Positions 1 through 9,034 are shown, counted from the stretch's first letter. The stretch: 64,000 bases of DNA from Prevotella sp. (GCA_022511065.1 JAFLSG010000002.1:34989-98988); one strand, 5' to 3'. Notes: generated by a model from the letters alone, not told the origin. Made by a program: numbers and translations.

Positions 1-2
1 CT

Positions 3-311
3 TTCCTAAAGCAGTTTGAGGAGCAGCTTTGCGGAGGTCACCCCATCAAAGTGGACAATCTCGGGACATTCAAAGTTGGCATCCATTCCAGTGGCATCGG
101 AGTAAACGACGTGAAGAAATCGCACCCAGAGTTTGACCCAGAGAAGGATGATATACAAAAGTATGTGTCCGCCAAACAAGTGAAGAGTGCACACCTGCTC
201 TTCACGCCCTGCGAGGAGATTAAGGAGCTGCTTCGTGCGGTGAAGTTTGAGACCGACAAGTCGCATTGGGAGCAAGCAACAAAGGATGAAGAAGAGGAGG
301 ATATACCATGA
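3..311 (+). CDS. HU-like DNA-binding protein, 5' end missing
   Basis: The frame is open from the window edge to a stop at 309-311, so the N-terminal part lies outside. The visible part reads FLKQFEEQLCGGHPIKVDNLG and continues into a strand-rich segment (GTFKVGIHSSG) and an acidic tail. The pattern 'G.PI.V.NLG.F.VGI.SSG' is that of the Bacteroidetes HU-like (HU-HIG) domain, where it forms the arm region. A GTG at 51 could be misread as a start, but the residues before it already match the domain. It is followed 28 bases later by another protein of the same type (340-753), suggesting a tandem pair. The role as a DNA-binding or nucleoid-associated protein is inferred from the family. Confidence 0.7.
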   Translation, partial: FLKQFEEQLCGGHPIKVDNLGTFKVGIHSSGIGVNDVKKSHPEFDPEKDDIQKYVSAKQVKSAHLLFTPCEEIKELLRAVKFETDKSHWEQATKDEEEEDIP

Positions 312-339
312 ATGTTAATTTATTAAATAATAAAAAAGT

Positions 340-753
340 ATGGATAGTAGAATTCGTGTAACCCCGTGGCAGAATCAGAATGATTTTACCACAGCATTCG
401 GGAAGTGGTTTGTAAAGGTGCTCTACGACAAACCCTTCGACATGACGGAGTTGGTAGCCCATATCGCAAAGGATTCGGGCGTGGAGAGAGGCATGGTGAC
501 AGCTTGCCTACAAGCCATCATCAAGCAGATTGGGGAGTTGCTGTGCAACGGGCATCCCATCCGCGTGCCCCATCTCGGATTACTGAAGTTGGGCGTGGCG
601 TCTGCCGGTGCGCAGACTTTGGAGGAGTTCAATGCAAGGATTCACATCAAGAACCTCTATGTAAACCTTGTTCCGGACAAGGAAATCAAGAAGGCGATTG
701 CGAATGTGAACTTTGTGAAGTACATTCCGAAGAGGAGGATACGCATAGAGTGA
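340..753 (+). CDS. HU-like DNA-binding protein (HU-HIG type)
   Basis: A 137-residue protein. Residues 1-45 look like the divergent N-terminal region of the Bacteroidetes HU-like family; residues 46-100 resemble the HU core: helices (DMTELVAHIAKDSGVERGMV), then GELLCNGHPIRVPHLGLLKL, the usual 'G..IRVP.LG' turn into the arm. The C-terminus ends in a basic stretch (KYIPKRRIRIE), fitting DNA contact. The upstream gene has the same layout, so this is probably a tandem duplicate. A strong hairpin terminator follows at 769-798. Function beyond DNA binding cannot be told; such proteins are common beside mobile elements as well as in core genomes. Confidence 0.75.
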   Translation: MDSRIRVTPWQNQNDFTTAFGKWFVKVLYDKPFDMTELVAHIAKDSGVERGMVTACLQAIIKQIGELLCNGHPIRVPHLGLLKLGVASAGAQTLEEFNARIHIKNLYVNLVPDKEIKKAIANVNFVKYIPKRRIRIE

Positions 754-768
754 TGATCACTGCATTCA

Positions 769-798
769 AAAAGAGGGGAGTTTTCACTCCCCTCTTTT
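769..798. terminator. Bidirectional hairpin terminator
   Basis: A perfect 13-bp stem (769-781 with 786-798) with a 4-base loop, A-rich on the left and T-rich on the right. It sits between the 3' end of the HU-like gene and the 3' end of the converging gene at 816-1313, so it can serve both. Confidence 0.85.
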
Positions 799-815
799 CT
801 TTCTGTTCGGTAGAT

Positions 816-1313
816 TTATTTCTTGTTCTTCTGCTTTTTATTCTTCTTTGCTTTCTTGTCGTTCCTGGTAGCCTTCGGCTTTTCTACCTCTCCACCGCCC
901 ATGTTCACAGCCTTGAAACGGAAGTCGGCATCGGTGAGATTACGGACATCGTACTTACCGGCATTCTTCACCGTATATTGGCGCTTCATCTTCAGGTATT
1001 TCTTTTCCACATCCTGGCGCTTCAAGGAACTGATAACTACGCAGGTGCGATGCGGCTGGTCAAGCTTTTGAGAGAAATAGTCGCGCAGCTGATACGAATA
1101 GTTGCTTCGTCCGAGTAAGAAACCGTTCTTGGGATCTACCCATACGCTGTCCATCTCCTGAATACCTGTGAAATAAACCGTAGAGTCATTGAACGACGCG
1201 GCAAAGCCGAATATGTACGCCTTGGGCGCTAACAGGGACTTTGCAGATACAGATTGGCTGGCGGCACAAGCCGCCAGCGCAATCGCGAGTGTAATGTTTC
1301 TGATAAACTTCAT
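816..1313 (-). CDS. Secreted protein of unknown function with lysine-rich tail
   Basis: 165 residues. It starts with a clear Sec signal peptide (MKFIRNITLAIALAACAASQ, cleavage likely after SVSA). The middle region (about 30-125) is an uncharacterised globular domain with FGFAASFNDSTVYFTGIQ near its start and SLKRQDVEKKYLKMKRQY in a predicted helix. The last 22 residues are almost all Lys, Asn, Arg and Gln. I do not recognise a family with certainty; similar small exported proteins occur widely in Bacteroidales. The gene lies 17 bases downstream of htrA on the same strand, so it may be cotranscribed with that protease and act in the cell envelope, but this is inference. Confidence 0.75.
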   Translation of the reverse strand: MKFIRNITLAIALAACAASQSVSAKSLLAPKAYIFGFAASFNDSTVYFTGIQEMDSVWVDPKNGFLLGRSNYSYQLRDYFSQKLDQPHRTCVVISSLKRQDVEKKYLKMKRQYTVKNAGKYDVRNLTDADFRFKAVNMGGGEVEKPKATRNDKKAKKNKKQKNKK

Positions 1314-1330
1314 TATTCCGAAATGTTTGA

Positions 1331-2827
1331 TTAGTCATTCTCCAAAGGAACGGCGAAATAGCCCTTCTTGCCGGTGGGATAGATTCCCTGAATGTAGAGC
1401 ACAGGCTCCTTACTGGTAGAGGCTTCTTTCACGACGGACTGCAAGTCTTCAATGGACTTGATGATTTGGTCGTTGGCTTTCTGGATGATGAAGCCCTTGG
1501 GGATGCCGGCATCCTTCAGTTTACCACCGTTAATCTTGAGCACCTCAAGACCGTAGCCGATGTTCAGCTGTTCTTTCTGTGCATCGGTGATGGCACGGAA
1601 GTTGGCACCGAGTACATCGAGGTCTGCATTCTTGACAACCTTTGTGTTGCCCTGCTCGTTCTTCAGCGTAGCCGAAACGGTGTGGCTCTTCTTGTTGCGC
1701 AGGTAAGTGATGCTTACTTTATCACCGGGGCGCTTCTTGGCAAGGATTCCTTGCAGCTCACCGAACTTGGTAACCTTTTGGCCGTCCACGGCGGTAATCA
1801 CGTCACCCTCTTTCAAGCCGGCAGCCTCTGCGGCACCATCCTCTATGACCTTTGCCACATAGATGCCCTCCATCGTGCCGAGGTCAATCTCCTTATCTTT
1901 CTCCTTCTCGGCATCCACATAGTTCTTCACATCAGTACCTTGAATGCCGATGATGGCACGCTGTACGTTACCATACTGCTTCAGATCATCAACCACCTTA
2001 TTCATAATGGTGGTGGGGATAGCGAAGCCATAGCCGATGTTAGTGCCCGTCTGCGAGTAGAGCATCGCATTGATACCTACCAATTCGCCGCGGGTATTGA
2101 CCAATGCACCGCCGGAGTTGCCTTGGTTGATGGCTGCGTCGGTCTGGATGAATGACTCTACACCGTTAGCACCAAGTGTGCGGGCTTTGGCGGAGATGAT
2201 GCCAGCCGTCACGGTGTTGTTCAGTCCGAGGGGATTACCCACAGCGAGCACCCATTCGCCGACCTTCACATCATCGCTGTTGGCAATGGTGATGGCAGGC
2301 AGATTCTTGCCGTCAATCTTAATCAGCGCAAGGTCGGTTGTCTTGTCCGTTCCGATGATGCGTGCAGAATACTCCTTGTTGTCTGTCAGGCTGACAGTCA
2401 GCTCGTCAGCACCATCCACCACGTGGTTGTTTGTCACGATGTAGCCATCGGCGGAGATAATCACGCCCGAGCCTGCCGCAGCACGCTTCGGAGTCTGCAC
2501 CTGGCGCTGACGCTTACCATTGTTACCCTGTCCGCGTCCGAAGAAACCACCGAATGGGTCGCTGAAAAACTCCTCAAACGGGTCAGAATACTCAATCGTC
2601 TGCACTTTGGAGTTCTGCACGGATTTGATATAGACCACTGAAGGCAGAGATTTCTCGGCTGCGTAAGTCAGATCAACGGGCTGTCCTGCGGGGGCGGAAG
2701 TCGTCACTACGGGGGTAGGAGTGGGAGCCGCATTGGTCTTGTTGAATGCCACTACGGAGAGTGTCAAGGCAACTGCGCACACGGCGGGAGTTGCCACGTT
2801 TACAATCTTTTTCATATTCTCAGTCAT
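1331..2827 (-). CDS. htrA: Periplasmic serine protease, HtrA/DegP family
   Basis: An S1C protease of the HtrA/DegP family, which degrades or refolds misfolded envelope proteins. The start at 2827 (MTENMKKIVN) is preferred; an upstream ATG at 2857 would add ten residues before the signal anchor. From the chosen start: hydrophobic export segment about 8-30, a Gly/Phe-rich linker near 85-105, the trypsin-like domain with triad His135 (NNHVVDGA), Asp165 (TTDLALIKI) and Ser238 (QGNSGGAL), then PDZ1 near 290-385 (GLKEGDVITAVDGQKV) and a shorter PDZ2 near 410-495. All three catalytic residues are present, so it should be active. The length of 498 residues is usual for the family. A Bacteroidetes-type promoter lies at 2895-2928. 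Confidence 0.95.
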   Translation of the reverse strand: MTENMKKIVNVATPAVCAVALTLSVVAFNKTNAAPTPTPVVTTSAPAGQPVDLTYAAEKSLPSVVYIKSVQNSKVQTIEYSDPFEEFFSDPFGGFFGRGQGNNGKRQRQVQTPKRAAAGSGVIISADGYIVTNNHVVDGADELTVSLTDNKEYSARIIGTDKTTDLALIKIDGKNLPAITIANSDDVKVGEWVLAVGNPLGLNNTVTAGIISAKARTLGANGVESFIQTDAAINQGNSGGALVNTRGELVGINAMLYSQTGTNIGYGFAIPTTIMNKVVDDLKQYGNVQRAIIGIQGTDVKNYVDAEKEKDKEIDLGTMEGIYVAKVIEDGAAEAAGLKEGDVITAVDGQKVTKFGELQGILAKKRPGDKVSITYLRNKKSHTVSATLKNEQGNTKVVKNADLDVLGANFRAITDAQKEQLNIGYGLEVLKINGGKLKDAGIPKGFIIQKANDQIIKSIEDLQSVVKEASTSKEPVLYIQGIYPTGKKGYFAVPLEND

Positions 2828-2894
2828 TTTGTTATAGTTTATGTTCAACTTATGCAACTTGTCTGTTGCGTTAACTCACTCGAGTTTTCTTGTG

Positions 2895-2928
2895 CAAATA
2901 TAAGGGCAATTTCTCGGATACTGACAAA
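2895..2928 (-). promoter_or_regulatory. Promoter of htrA
   Basis: On the minus strand a TATATTTG (-7 element, 2895-2902) is preceded by TTTG (-33 element, 2925-2928) at 22 bases. This matches the Bacteroidetes consensus TTTG-N(19-22)-TAnnTTTG. It leaves a leader of about 60 bases before the chosen ATG. Confidence 0.6.
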
Positions 2929-3086
2929 TTGTCGTGAATATTTGTCCCAATTTAACAATTTCGGCAACACGCTTAACGGCTCTTTGCGATTGGCACTTAA
3001 AATCTTAAAATGCTGACAAATTTAACATTTCCCTCTGTCACACGGATATTTTCACGCCTTGTTTCTTCATTCTTGATTTTTCTGCT

Positions 3087-3094
3087 TACCTTTG
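3087..3094 (+). promoter_or_regulatory. Promoter -7 element of rnpB
   Basis: TACCTTTG ends 7 bases before the predicted first base of the RNase P RNA. A TTTC at 3062-3065 is at the right distance (21 bases) for a weak -33 element. Confidence 0.65.
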
Positions 3095-3101
3095 CATCCA
3101 C

Positions 3102-3463
3102 GAAAGCATCTGCCACGGTCTGTCGCTGGTGTCTTTACGGCACGAGAGGAAAGTCCGGGCAGCACAGGGCGCTCCACTTCCGAAAGTAGAAGCTATTGGT
3201 GACAGTAGGTGAGGGCAGAAGAGAACGACCGCCCGCAAGGGCAAGGGTGAGAAGGTGGTGTAAGAGACCACCAGCCAATGGGTGATCATTGGGCTGTGCC
3301 TGCTGGAGGCTGCAAGTCCGCATATACCATCGTCTGAGGGTTGCCCGTCCGAGTAAACGATGGAGGGTAGGACGCTTGAGCCGCAGGGTGACCTGCGGTG
3401 TAGATAAATGACAGACACCACATCATTGTGGTACAGAACCCGGCTTACAGGGGCAGTGCTTTC
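3102..3463 (+). ncRNA. rnpB: RNase P RNA (class A)
   Basis: The catalytic RNA of RNase P, which trims the 5' ends of tRNA precursors. Conserved blocks are directly visible: GAGGAAAGTCCGGGC near 3145 (5' half of P4/CR-I) and ACAGAACCCGGCTTACAG near 3433-3450 (CR-V, 3' half of P4). The ends define the gene: GAAAGCA at 3102-3108 pairs with TGCTTTC at 3457-3463 to form P1, and a run of T follows at once. The length of about 362 bases is normal. Open reading frames on the opposite strand here are spurious. Confidence 0.95.
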
Positions 3464-3499
3464 TTTTTTAGAATACGAATCCCAAACAAATAAAAGCGT

Positions 3500-3835
3500 A
3501 TGATTATCGACTACGACAAAATCCAGAAAGAGGAAATCATGAACTTCAGGGGTGGTGAAGGTCTGCTGACCACTCAGAACTTCATAGACGGAAAGTGCAA
3601 GATTATGATGAGCCGTCTTGCCCCGGGGGCTTCAAGCGGCTATCACAAGCATGAGGGTAACTGCGAGATTGTGTATATCTTCTCCGGCAAGGGGCATTTT
3701 ACATACGATGACGGACGTGAAGATATTCAGGCAGGTTCCGTTCATTACTGCCCGATGGGGCACTCGCATTCCATGCACAACGACTCTGCTGACGAAGATC
3801 TCGTCTATTTTGCCATTGTGCCGGAGCATCATTAA
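3500..3835 (+). CDS. Small single-domain cupin protein
   Basis: 111 residues making one cupin barrel. Motif 1 is GYHKHEGNCEIVYIFSGKG (residues about 48-66), with the two His and the Glu that normally bind a metal, and motif 2 is GSVHYCPMGHSHSMHND (about 83-99). Such proteins include small isomerases, mannose-phosphate-isomerase-like cupins and sensors; substrate cannot be told. It begins 36 bases after rnpB, with no promoter of its own seen. Its 3' end overlaps a strong hairpin (3814-3854). Several His and one Cys near motif 2 suggest metal binding is intact. Confidence 0.85.
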   Translation: MIIDYDKIQKEEIMNFRGGEGLLTTQNFIDGKCKIMMSRLAPGASSGYHKHEGNCEIVYIFSGKGHFTYDDGREDIQAGSVHYCPMGHSHSMHNDSADEDLVYFAIVPEHH

Positions 3836-3854
3836 GAAATGCCCCGGCACAATG
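3814..3854. terminator. Hairpin at the end of the cupin gene
   Basis: An 11-bp perfect inverted repeat (3814-3824 with 3844-3854), extended inward by AGCAT/ATGC pairing. It overlaps the last codons and stop of the cupin gene and lies before the 3' end of the converging thrC. There is no clear T-run, so termination is uncertain. Confidence 0.4.
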
Positions 3855-3880
3855 TAAGGATGCTACGTTGAGGGAAGAAA

Positions 3881-5185
3881 TCAACCGAGCAAGAAGCGCT
3901 TGAAGTCAGCAAAGTCCTTTGACATTGCCACGCTTTGCTTCTTGCCTTTCATGAATGCGGCCAATCGGTCAGGAATCTGCACATCGATGCCAAGTATTTC
4001 ATCTACCTTTTCCTTGAACTTTGCAGGGTGGGCAGTCTCGCAGAATACACCAATCTCTCCTTCTTGCAAGCCATCAACCAGTGCCTGATATCCGCAGGCT
4101 CCATGCGGGTCGAGTATGTAGTTCGTTTCCTTGTAGCACTGCTTCATCGTTGCCTTGATTTGCTCGTCGCTGTAAGTGGCTCCGCTGATTAAGGCGGAAA
4201 TCCGCTCATGACTTTTACCATAGAGGTCATAGATGCGGGCAAAGTTGCTCGGGTCGCCTACATCCATCGCGTTGGCAAGTGTCTGCTTCGAGGGTTTGGG
4301 TTCGTATATCCCTGTTTTGAGATAGTTATAGAAGATGTCATTTGCGTTATTAGCGGCGATGAAGCGCTTCACGGGCAGTCCCATCTGATGACCGAACAAG
4401 GCTGCGCAGATGTTTCCGAAGTTTCCGCTTGGCACGCATACAACGAGTTGTTGGCTGTCGCCCAAATTCTCTTTAAGCCGTGCGTAGGCATTGAAATAGT
4501 AGAATGCCTGCGGCAGGAATCTCGCCACGTTGATGCTGTTGGCAGAGGTGAGTTTCATGTGCTGATTGAGTTCAGCATCCATGAACGCATTCTTCACCAA
4601 CGCCTGGCAGTCGTCAAACACGCCATCCACCTCAATCGCCGTGATGTTCTGCCCAAGGGTCGTGAACTGACACTCCTGAATCGGACTGACCTTTCCCTTC
4701 GGATAGAGTACGTACACATGAATACCTTCCACGCCGAGGAAACCATTGGCAACGGCTGAACCCGTGTCGCCACTTGTTGCCACCAATACGTTCACCTGCT
4801 CATTCTTACCCTCCTGACGGATGAAATACTGGAGTAGCCGCGCCATGAAACGCGCACCTACATCCTTGAACGCAAGGGTAGGGCCGTGAAAGAGTTCCAG
4901 GGTGTAGATATTATCCTTCACGTTCACGACAGGACAATCGAATGACAAAGTGTCATAGACGATCTGCCTGAGTGCATCTGCCTCCACATCTTCTCCAAAG
5001 AAAGCATCCGCCACGGTGTAGGCAATTTCCTGAAAAGTCTTTTTCTCGATGGTGTCAAAGAATTCTTTGGGCAGAGGCTTGATGCGCTCTGGCATATAGA
5101 GTCCTCTGTCTTCTGCCAACCCCTTTACTACTGTCTTGTGCAAATCGGCTATCGGGGCTTGTTGGTTGGTGCTATAGTATTTCAT
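3881..5185 (-). CDS. thrC: Threonine synthase
   Basis: Converts O-phosphohomoserine to threonine with pyridoxal phosphate, the last step of threonine synthesis in the cytoplasm. At 434 residues it has the length of the E. coli-type enzymes. The PLP lysine is Lys107 in GPTLAFKDVGARF; the substrate/phosphate loop appears as VATSGDTGSA (about 134-143) and VCVPSGNFGN (about 248-257). The gene follows the proposed homoserine kinase by two bases, at the end of a three-gene operon with thrA. No frame damage is seen. Confidence 0.96.
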   Translation of the reverse strand: MKYYSTNQQAPIADLHKTVVKGLAEDRGLYMPERIKPLPKEFFDTIEKKTFQEIAYTVADAFFGEDVEADALRQIVYDTLSFDCPVVNVKDNIYTLELFHGPTLAFKDVGARFMARLLQYFIRQEGKNEQVNVLVATSGDTGSAVANGFLGVEGIHVYVLYPKGKVSPIQECQFTTLGQNITAIEVDGVFDDCQALVKNAFMDAELNQHMKLTSANSINVARFLPQAFYYFNAYARLKENLGDSQQLVVCVPSGNFGNICAALFGHQMGLPVKRFIAANNANDIFYNYLKTGIYEPKPSKQTLANAMDVGDPSNFARIYDLYGKSHERISALISGATYSDEQIKATMKQCYKETNYILDPHGACGYQALVDGLQEGEIGVFCETAHPAKFKEKVDEILGIDVQIPDRLAAFMKGKKQSVAMSKDFADFKRFLLG

Positions 5186-5187
5186 TG

Positions 5188-6423
5188 TTATGCTATTTTC
5201 ATTAGTTCTTTTATGAATTCATCCAAGTGAAGCAATCCGTAACCACCTTTGGCACAGCTTGCCTCATCGTATTGCTGCACGTTGTCGGGCTTGATATTCC
5301 TATGCCAAATGAGGAATGGCACGGGCTGCCCTACGTGGATTCTCATTTCCACGGGTGTCAGATGGTCGGGAAGTACGGCGATGCAAACAGGCTCATCCCA
5401 TGCCGACACCTCTTTATATATAGGGGCAATCAGCCGTTGATCGAGATATTCGATAGTCTTCACCTTCAGTTCCACATCACCATCATGCCCCGCCTCGTCG
5501 CTTGCTTCTACATGCACGAACACGAAATCATCCTTCCGCAAGGCATCAATGGCTGCCCGTGCCTTACCTTCATAGTTGGTGTCGGCAAGTCCCGTAGCCC
5601 CTTCTACCTCAATGGCTTTCAACCCAGCATAATGCCCGATACCACGAATCAAATCAACGGCGGAGATTACTGCGCCTGATTTTATCTGCGGATATTGCGC
5701 CATCAAGGTTTCCATCGAAGGCCGATACCCGCCACTCCAGGGCCAGATAGAGTTTGCTTGCCGCTCACCTCGTTGGGCTTTGGCAATGTTGTATGGATGC
5801 TTGGCAAGTAATTCCTGTGAGCGGAGTATGAGTGTGTTCAGCAAGTCTGCCGTCTCTTGCGGAGAGAGTTCTGAATCCTTTGGCGCATTCTTCATCGGCT
5901 TCACCAATAACGGTTTCCACTCTTCATTGGGATGGTCATGGGGTGGGGCACACTCGATATGCTTCGAGCCACCCTTGATAATCAGCAGATGACGGTACTG
6001 GATGCCCGTGATGAACTTCACGCGCTCATTGCCAAGATGCTCATTGAGGTATTGGATGAGTCCTCTCGCATCTTCCGTCTCCAGGTTTCCACCGTTGTGC
6101 GTGATAATCTTCCCATCCTCTAACGTGATGAGATTGCATCGGATGGCGAGGTCGTCATCCGCCATCTCATAGCCGATGGAAGCCGCTTCCAAGGGGCCTC
6201 GTCCCTCATATACCTTATTCAAATCATATCCGAGAATGGCTGTATTCGCCACTTCCGAACCTGGGGGGAATCCTTCGGGCACAGTCACTAACATGCCTGT
6301 CCGTCCTTCCCTTGCCAACTGATCCATCATGGGCTTCTCTGCACACTGTAATGGAGTCTTGCCGCCTAACCTCTCTACGGGCAGGTCTGCCATTCCGTCG
6401 CCTAAAATAATGATGTGCTTCAT
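5188..6423 (-). CDS. Phosphoglycerate-mutase-like protein, proposed homoserine kinase
   Basis: 411 residues of the cofactor-independent (archaeal-type) phosphoglycerate mutase family within the alkaline phosphatase superfamily. Metal-site motifs are visible: MKHIIILGDGMADLPVERL at the start, GSEVANTAILGYD (about 54-66), VEASDEAGHDGDVELK (about 310-325) and AVLPDHLTPV (about 351-360). No GHMP-type thrB is present in the operon, and the gene sits between thrA and thrC with gaps of two bases on each side. The family carries a known annotation as a proposed homoserine kinase for exactly this context (TIGR02535), so it probably makes O-phosphohomoserine. A glycolytic mutase is the alternative. Function is inferred from context, not from a diagnostic residue. 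Confidence 0.88.
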   Translation of the reverse strand: MKHIIILGDGMADLPVERLGGKTPLQCAEKPMMDQLAREGRTGMLVTVPEGFPPGSEVANTAILGYDLNKVYEGRGPLEAASIGYEMADDDLAIRCNLITLEDGKIITHNGGNLETEDARGLIQYLNEHLGNERVKFITGIQYRHLLIIKGGSKHIECAPPHDHPNEEWKPLLVKPMKNAPKDSELSPQETADLLNTLILRSQELLAKHPYNIAKAQRGERQANSIWPWSGGYRPSMETLMAQYPQIKSGAVISAVDLIRGIGHYAGLKAIEVEGATGLADTNYEGKARAAIDALRKDDFVFVHVEASDEAGHDGDVELKVKTIEYLDQRLIAPIYKEVSAWDEPVCIAVLPDHLTPVEMRIHVGQPVPFLIWHRNIKPDNVQQYDEASCAKGGYGLLHLDEFIKELMKIA

Positions 6424-6425
6424 AA

Positions 6426-8861
6426 TCAGATGTTAGCGATGGACATGATGTTAGCAAACACACCCGCAGCCGTCACCGAGGCACCTGCCCCGTAACCTTG
6501 AATCTGCATCGGGTATTCCTTATAGCGCTCGGTGGTCAGCAGCACGATGTTGTTAGAACCTTCAAGCGTATAGAATGGATGCGAGCGGCTTACTTCCTTG
6601 AGCGACACGCTCGTCTTTCCACCTTCCATCGTGGCAACGAAGCGCCACCGCTTGCCTTCTGCTTCTAATTGCTTGCGGCGTTCCTCAAAGCCAGCATCGA
6701 GTGCGGGTAGCTTCTTCCAGAAGTCCTCCACGCTCCCCTTGAAATATTCGTCAGGCACAAAAAGATGTTTTTCCACATCCGGCAAATCTATCTGATAACC
6801 CGCCTCGCGCGTCAGTATCACTAACTTACGAATCACATCCGTACCGCTCAAGTCGATACGCGGGTCTGGCTCTGAATAACCCTGCTCCTTTGCACGGTGC
6901 ACGGTTTCTGAGAATGGTGTGTCGGCGGTAATCTCGTTGAAGATGAAGTTGAGCGTGCCGGATAGCACCGCCTCAATCTTCAGTATCTTGTCACCCGAGT
7001 TGCGCAGGTCGTTGATGGTGCCGATAATCGGCAGCCCCGCACCCACGTTGGTCTCATAGCGGAACCACACGCCGCGATCTCTTGCGGTGCGCTTCAGGCG
7101 TGCATAGTTATCGTAGTCGCTTGATGCGGCTATCTTATTGGCTGCCACCACCGATATATTGTGTTCGAGGAATGTCTGATAGAGTGCTGCCACTTCCTTG
7201 CTTGCGGTGCAATCCACGAATACCGAGTTGAAAATATTCATGCCAATCACCTCGTCGCGCAGCCGCTCACAATTGCTTGGCTCCGACTGCTTTAGCAACT
7301 CCCGATAGTTCTCAAGGTCAATCCCGTCGCGGCTATAGATGCCCGCCTTCGAACTGGCGATGCCCACCACGTTCAGCTTCAGTCCGCTGCGTTGCATCAG
7401 CTCGTTATATTGCGAGCGAATCTGCTCTATCAGTCTGCCGCCCACGGTGCCTACGCCGCAAATGAATAGGTTGAGCACCTTGTATTCCGAGAGGAAAAAT
7501 GAGTCATGCAGCACGTTGAGCGATTTGCGCAGGAATCTGCCATCCACGACGAATGAGATATTCGTCTCCGAGGCTCCCTGTGCGCAGGCAATTACCGAGA
7601 TACCTGAGCGGCCAAGCGTACCAAACAACTTTCCGGCGATACCCGGCGTGTGCTTCATGTTTTCGCCCACGATGGCTATCGTTGCAAGCCCACTCTCGGC
7701 ATGCATGGGAAACATGGCTCCCGTCTCTATCTCCTTGGCAAACTCGGCATTCAGCACGTTCACGGCTGCCTGCGCATCCTCATCCCGCACACCGATACTG
7801 GTGGAGTTCTCCGAAGATGCCTGCGACACCATGAACACACTCACGCCGTTCTCTGCCAGACAGGAGAAGATGCGGCGGTTCACGCCGATGACACCCACCA
7901 TCGAGAGGCCTGTCACCGTGATGAGCGTCGTGCCTTTGATGCTCGAAATGCCCTTGATGGGCTTTCGGTCGTCCTCTATCTTAGCCTTGATGAGCGTACC
8001 CGGATGCTCGGGGTTGAAGGTGTTCTTCACCTTGATGGGTATGTTCTTCACGCAGACGGGGTAGATAGTCGGCGGGTAGATGACCTTCGCACCAAAGTTG
8101 CAAAGCTCCATCGCCTCCACGTATGAGAGTTGGTTGATGGTGTAGGCAGTCTTGATGACGCGAGGGTCGGCGGTCATGAATCCATCCACATCCGTCCATA
8201 TCTCCAGCACCTCCGCATCGAGTGCTGCCGCGATGATGGCAGCCGTATAGTCAGAGCCGCCACGCCCGAGGTTCGTAGTCTCTCCCGTGTCTTTGTCTCT
8301 TGATATAAATCCAGGAACCACAGCCACTTGCGGCATCTCCTTGAATGCCTCCTTTACCAGCTGGTTCGTAGGTTCTGTTGCCAAGACCCGCTTGCTGCCT
8401 TTCTGTTCCGTCTTGATGAAATCGCGTGCGTTCATCCGCTTACCGCCCTTGACGAGAGCCGCCACGATGTTCGACGAGAGCCGCTCGCCATAGCTCACGA
8501 TGGCATCCTGCGTCTTCTCACTCAGGTCATGGATGAGATACACACCGAAGTAGATGCTCTTCAACTGTTCGAAGAGTGCATCCACCTTATTGACTAAGTC
8601 CACGCGCTTTTGAGGGTCGGTGATGATGGTGTCTATCATCTGATGATGCCGCGCCACCATCTGGTCAAACTCTTCCCGATAGCGTTCGTCACCTTTGAGT
8701 GCCATCTGGGAAGTGGCAATCAACTTGTCCGTGATGCCGCCCAGCGCACTTACCACTACTACGACAGGTTGCGTCCGAGCCTCTGCCTCCACGATTTTCT
8801 TCAAGCTGAGAATGCTTTTTACGGAACCTACGGACGTTCCGCCGAATTTTAATACCTTCAT
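6426..8861 (-). CDS. thrA: Bifunctional aspartokinase / homoserine dehydrogenase
   Basis: Catalyses the first and third steps of the threonine branch from aspartate. The start at 8861 (MKVLKFGGTSVGSV) is chosen because the aspartokinase P-loop-like KFGGTSVG must be close to the N-terminus and because a promoter lies at 8927-8957; an in-frame ATG at 8987 would put 42 unlikely residues in front. Order: kinase domain about 1-290, two ACT-type regulatory repeats about 310-460 (VTVTGLSMVGV and IAIVGENMKHTPG), then homoserine dehydrogenase from about 465 (NLFICGVGTVGG nucleotide-binding motif; NVGAGLPIIGT catalytic region). At 811 residues it matches ThrA/MetL enzymes. Threonine feedback through the ACT domains is expected from the family. 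Confidence 0.95.
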   Translation of the reverse strand: MKVLKFGGTSVGSVKSILSLKKIVEAEARTQPVVVVVSALGGITDKLIATSQMALKGDERYREEFDQMVARHHQMIDTIITDPQKRVDLVNKVDALFEQLKSIYFGVYLIHDLSEKTQDAIVSYGERLSSNIVAALVKGGKRMNARDFIKTEQKGSKRVLATEPTNQLVKEAFKEMPQVAVVPGFISRDKDTGETTNLGRGGSDYTAAIIAAALDAEVLEIWTDVDGFMTADPRVIKTAYTINQLSYVEAMELCNFGAKVIYPPTIYPVCVKNIPIKVKNTFNPEHPGTLIKAKIEDDRKPIKGISSIKGTTLITVTGLSMVGVIGVNRRIFSCLAENGVSVFMVSQASSENSTSIGVRDEDAQAAVNVLNAEFAKEIETGAMFPMHAESGLATIAIVGENMKHTPGIAGKLFGTLGRSGISVIACAQGASETNISFVVDGRFLRKSLNVLHDSFFLSEYKVLNLFICGVGTVGGRLIEQIRSQYNELMQRSGLKLNVVGIASSKAGIYSRDGIDLENYRELLKQSEPSNCERLRDEVIGMNIFNSVFVDCTASKEVAALYQTFLEHNISVVAANKIAASSDYDNYARLKRTARDRGVWFRYETNVGAGLPIIGTINDLRNSGDKILKIEAVLSGTLNFIFNEITADTPFSETVHRAKEQGYSEPDPRIDLSGTDVIRKLVILTREAGYQIDLPDVEKHLFVPDEYFKGSVEDFWKKLPALDAGFEERRKQLEAEGKRWRFVATMEGGKTSVSLKEVSRSHPFYTLEGSNNIVLLTTERYKEYPMQIQGYGAGASVTAAGVFANIMSIANI

Positions 8862-8926
8862 ATTCCTATGCAATTTATCTTGCCCACGGTACCCCTTCAC
8901 AAACGGGGCTTCCTCCATTGGCGGTG

Positions 8927-8957
8927 CAAAGGTACGATTTTCTTTTGAATTACCAAA
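8927..8957 (-). promoter_or_regulatory. Promoter of the threonine operon
   Basis: TACCTTTG (8927-8934, minus strand) preceded by TTTG (8954-8957) with 19 bases between. It supports the thrA start at 8861 with a leader of about 60 bases. No leader peptide rich in Thr/Ile codons was seen in that leader. Confidence 0.75.
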
Positions 8958-9003
8958 TCCGACAGGCATTAAAAAGAAAATAAGCATATTTTAATATTTT
9001 CCC

Positions 9004-9034
9004 TTGGCGTATTCACTTTTTTTTATTATTTTTG
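9004..9034 (+). promoter_or_regulatory. Promoter of the susCD operon
   Basis: TATTTTTG at 9027-9034 with CTTG near 9003-9006, about 20 bases upstream. The leader to the first susC ATG is about 90 bases. The promoter is back to back with that of thrA. Confidence 0.6.

Noticed and set aside
8862..8987. A 42-codon upstream extension of thrA
   Set aside because: It would include the promoter at 8927-8957 and place the kinase motif too far from the N-terminus.
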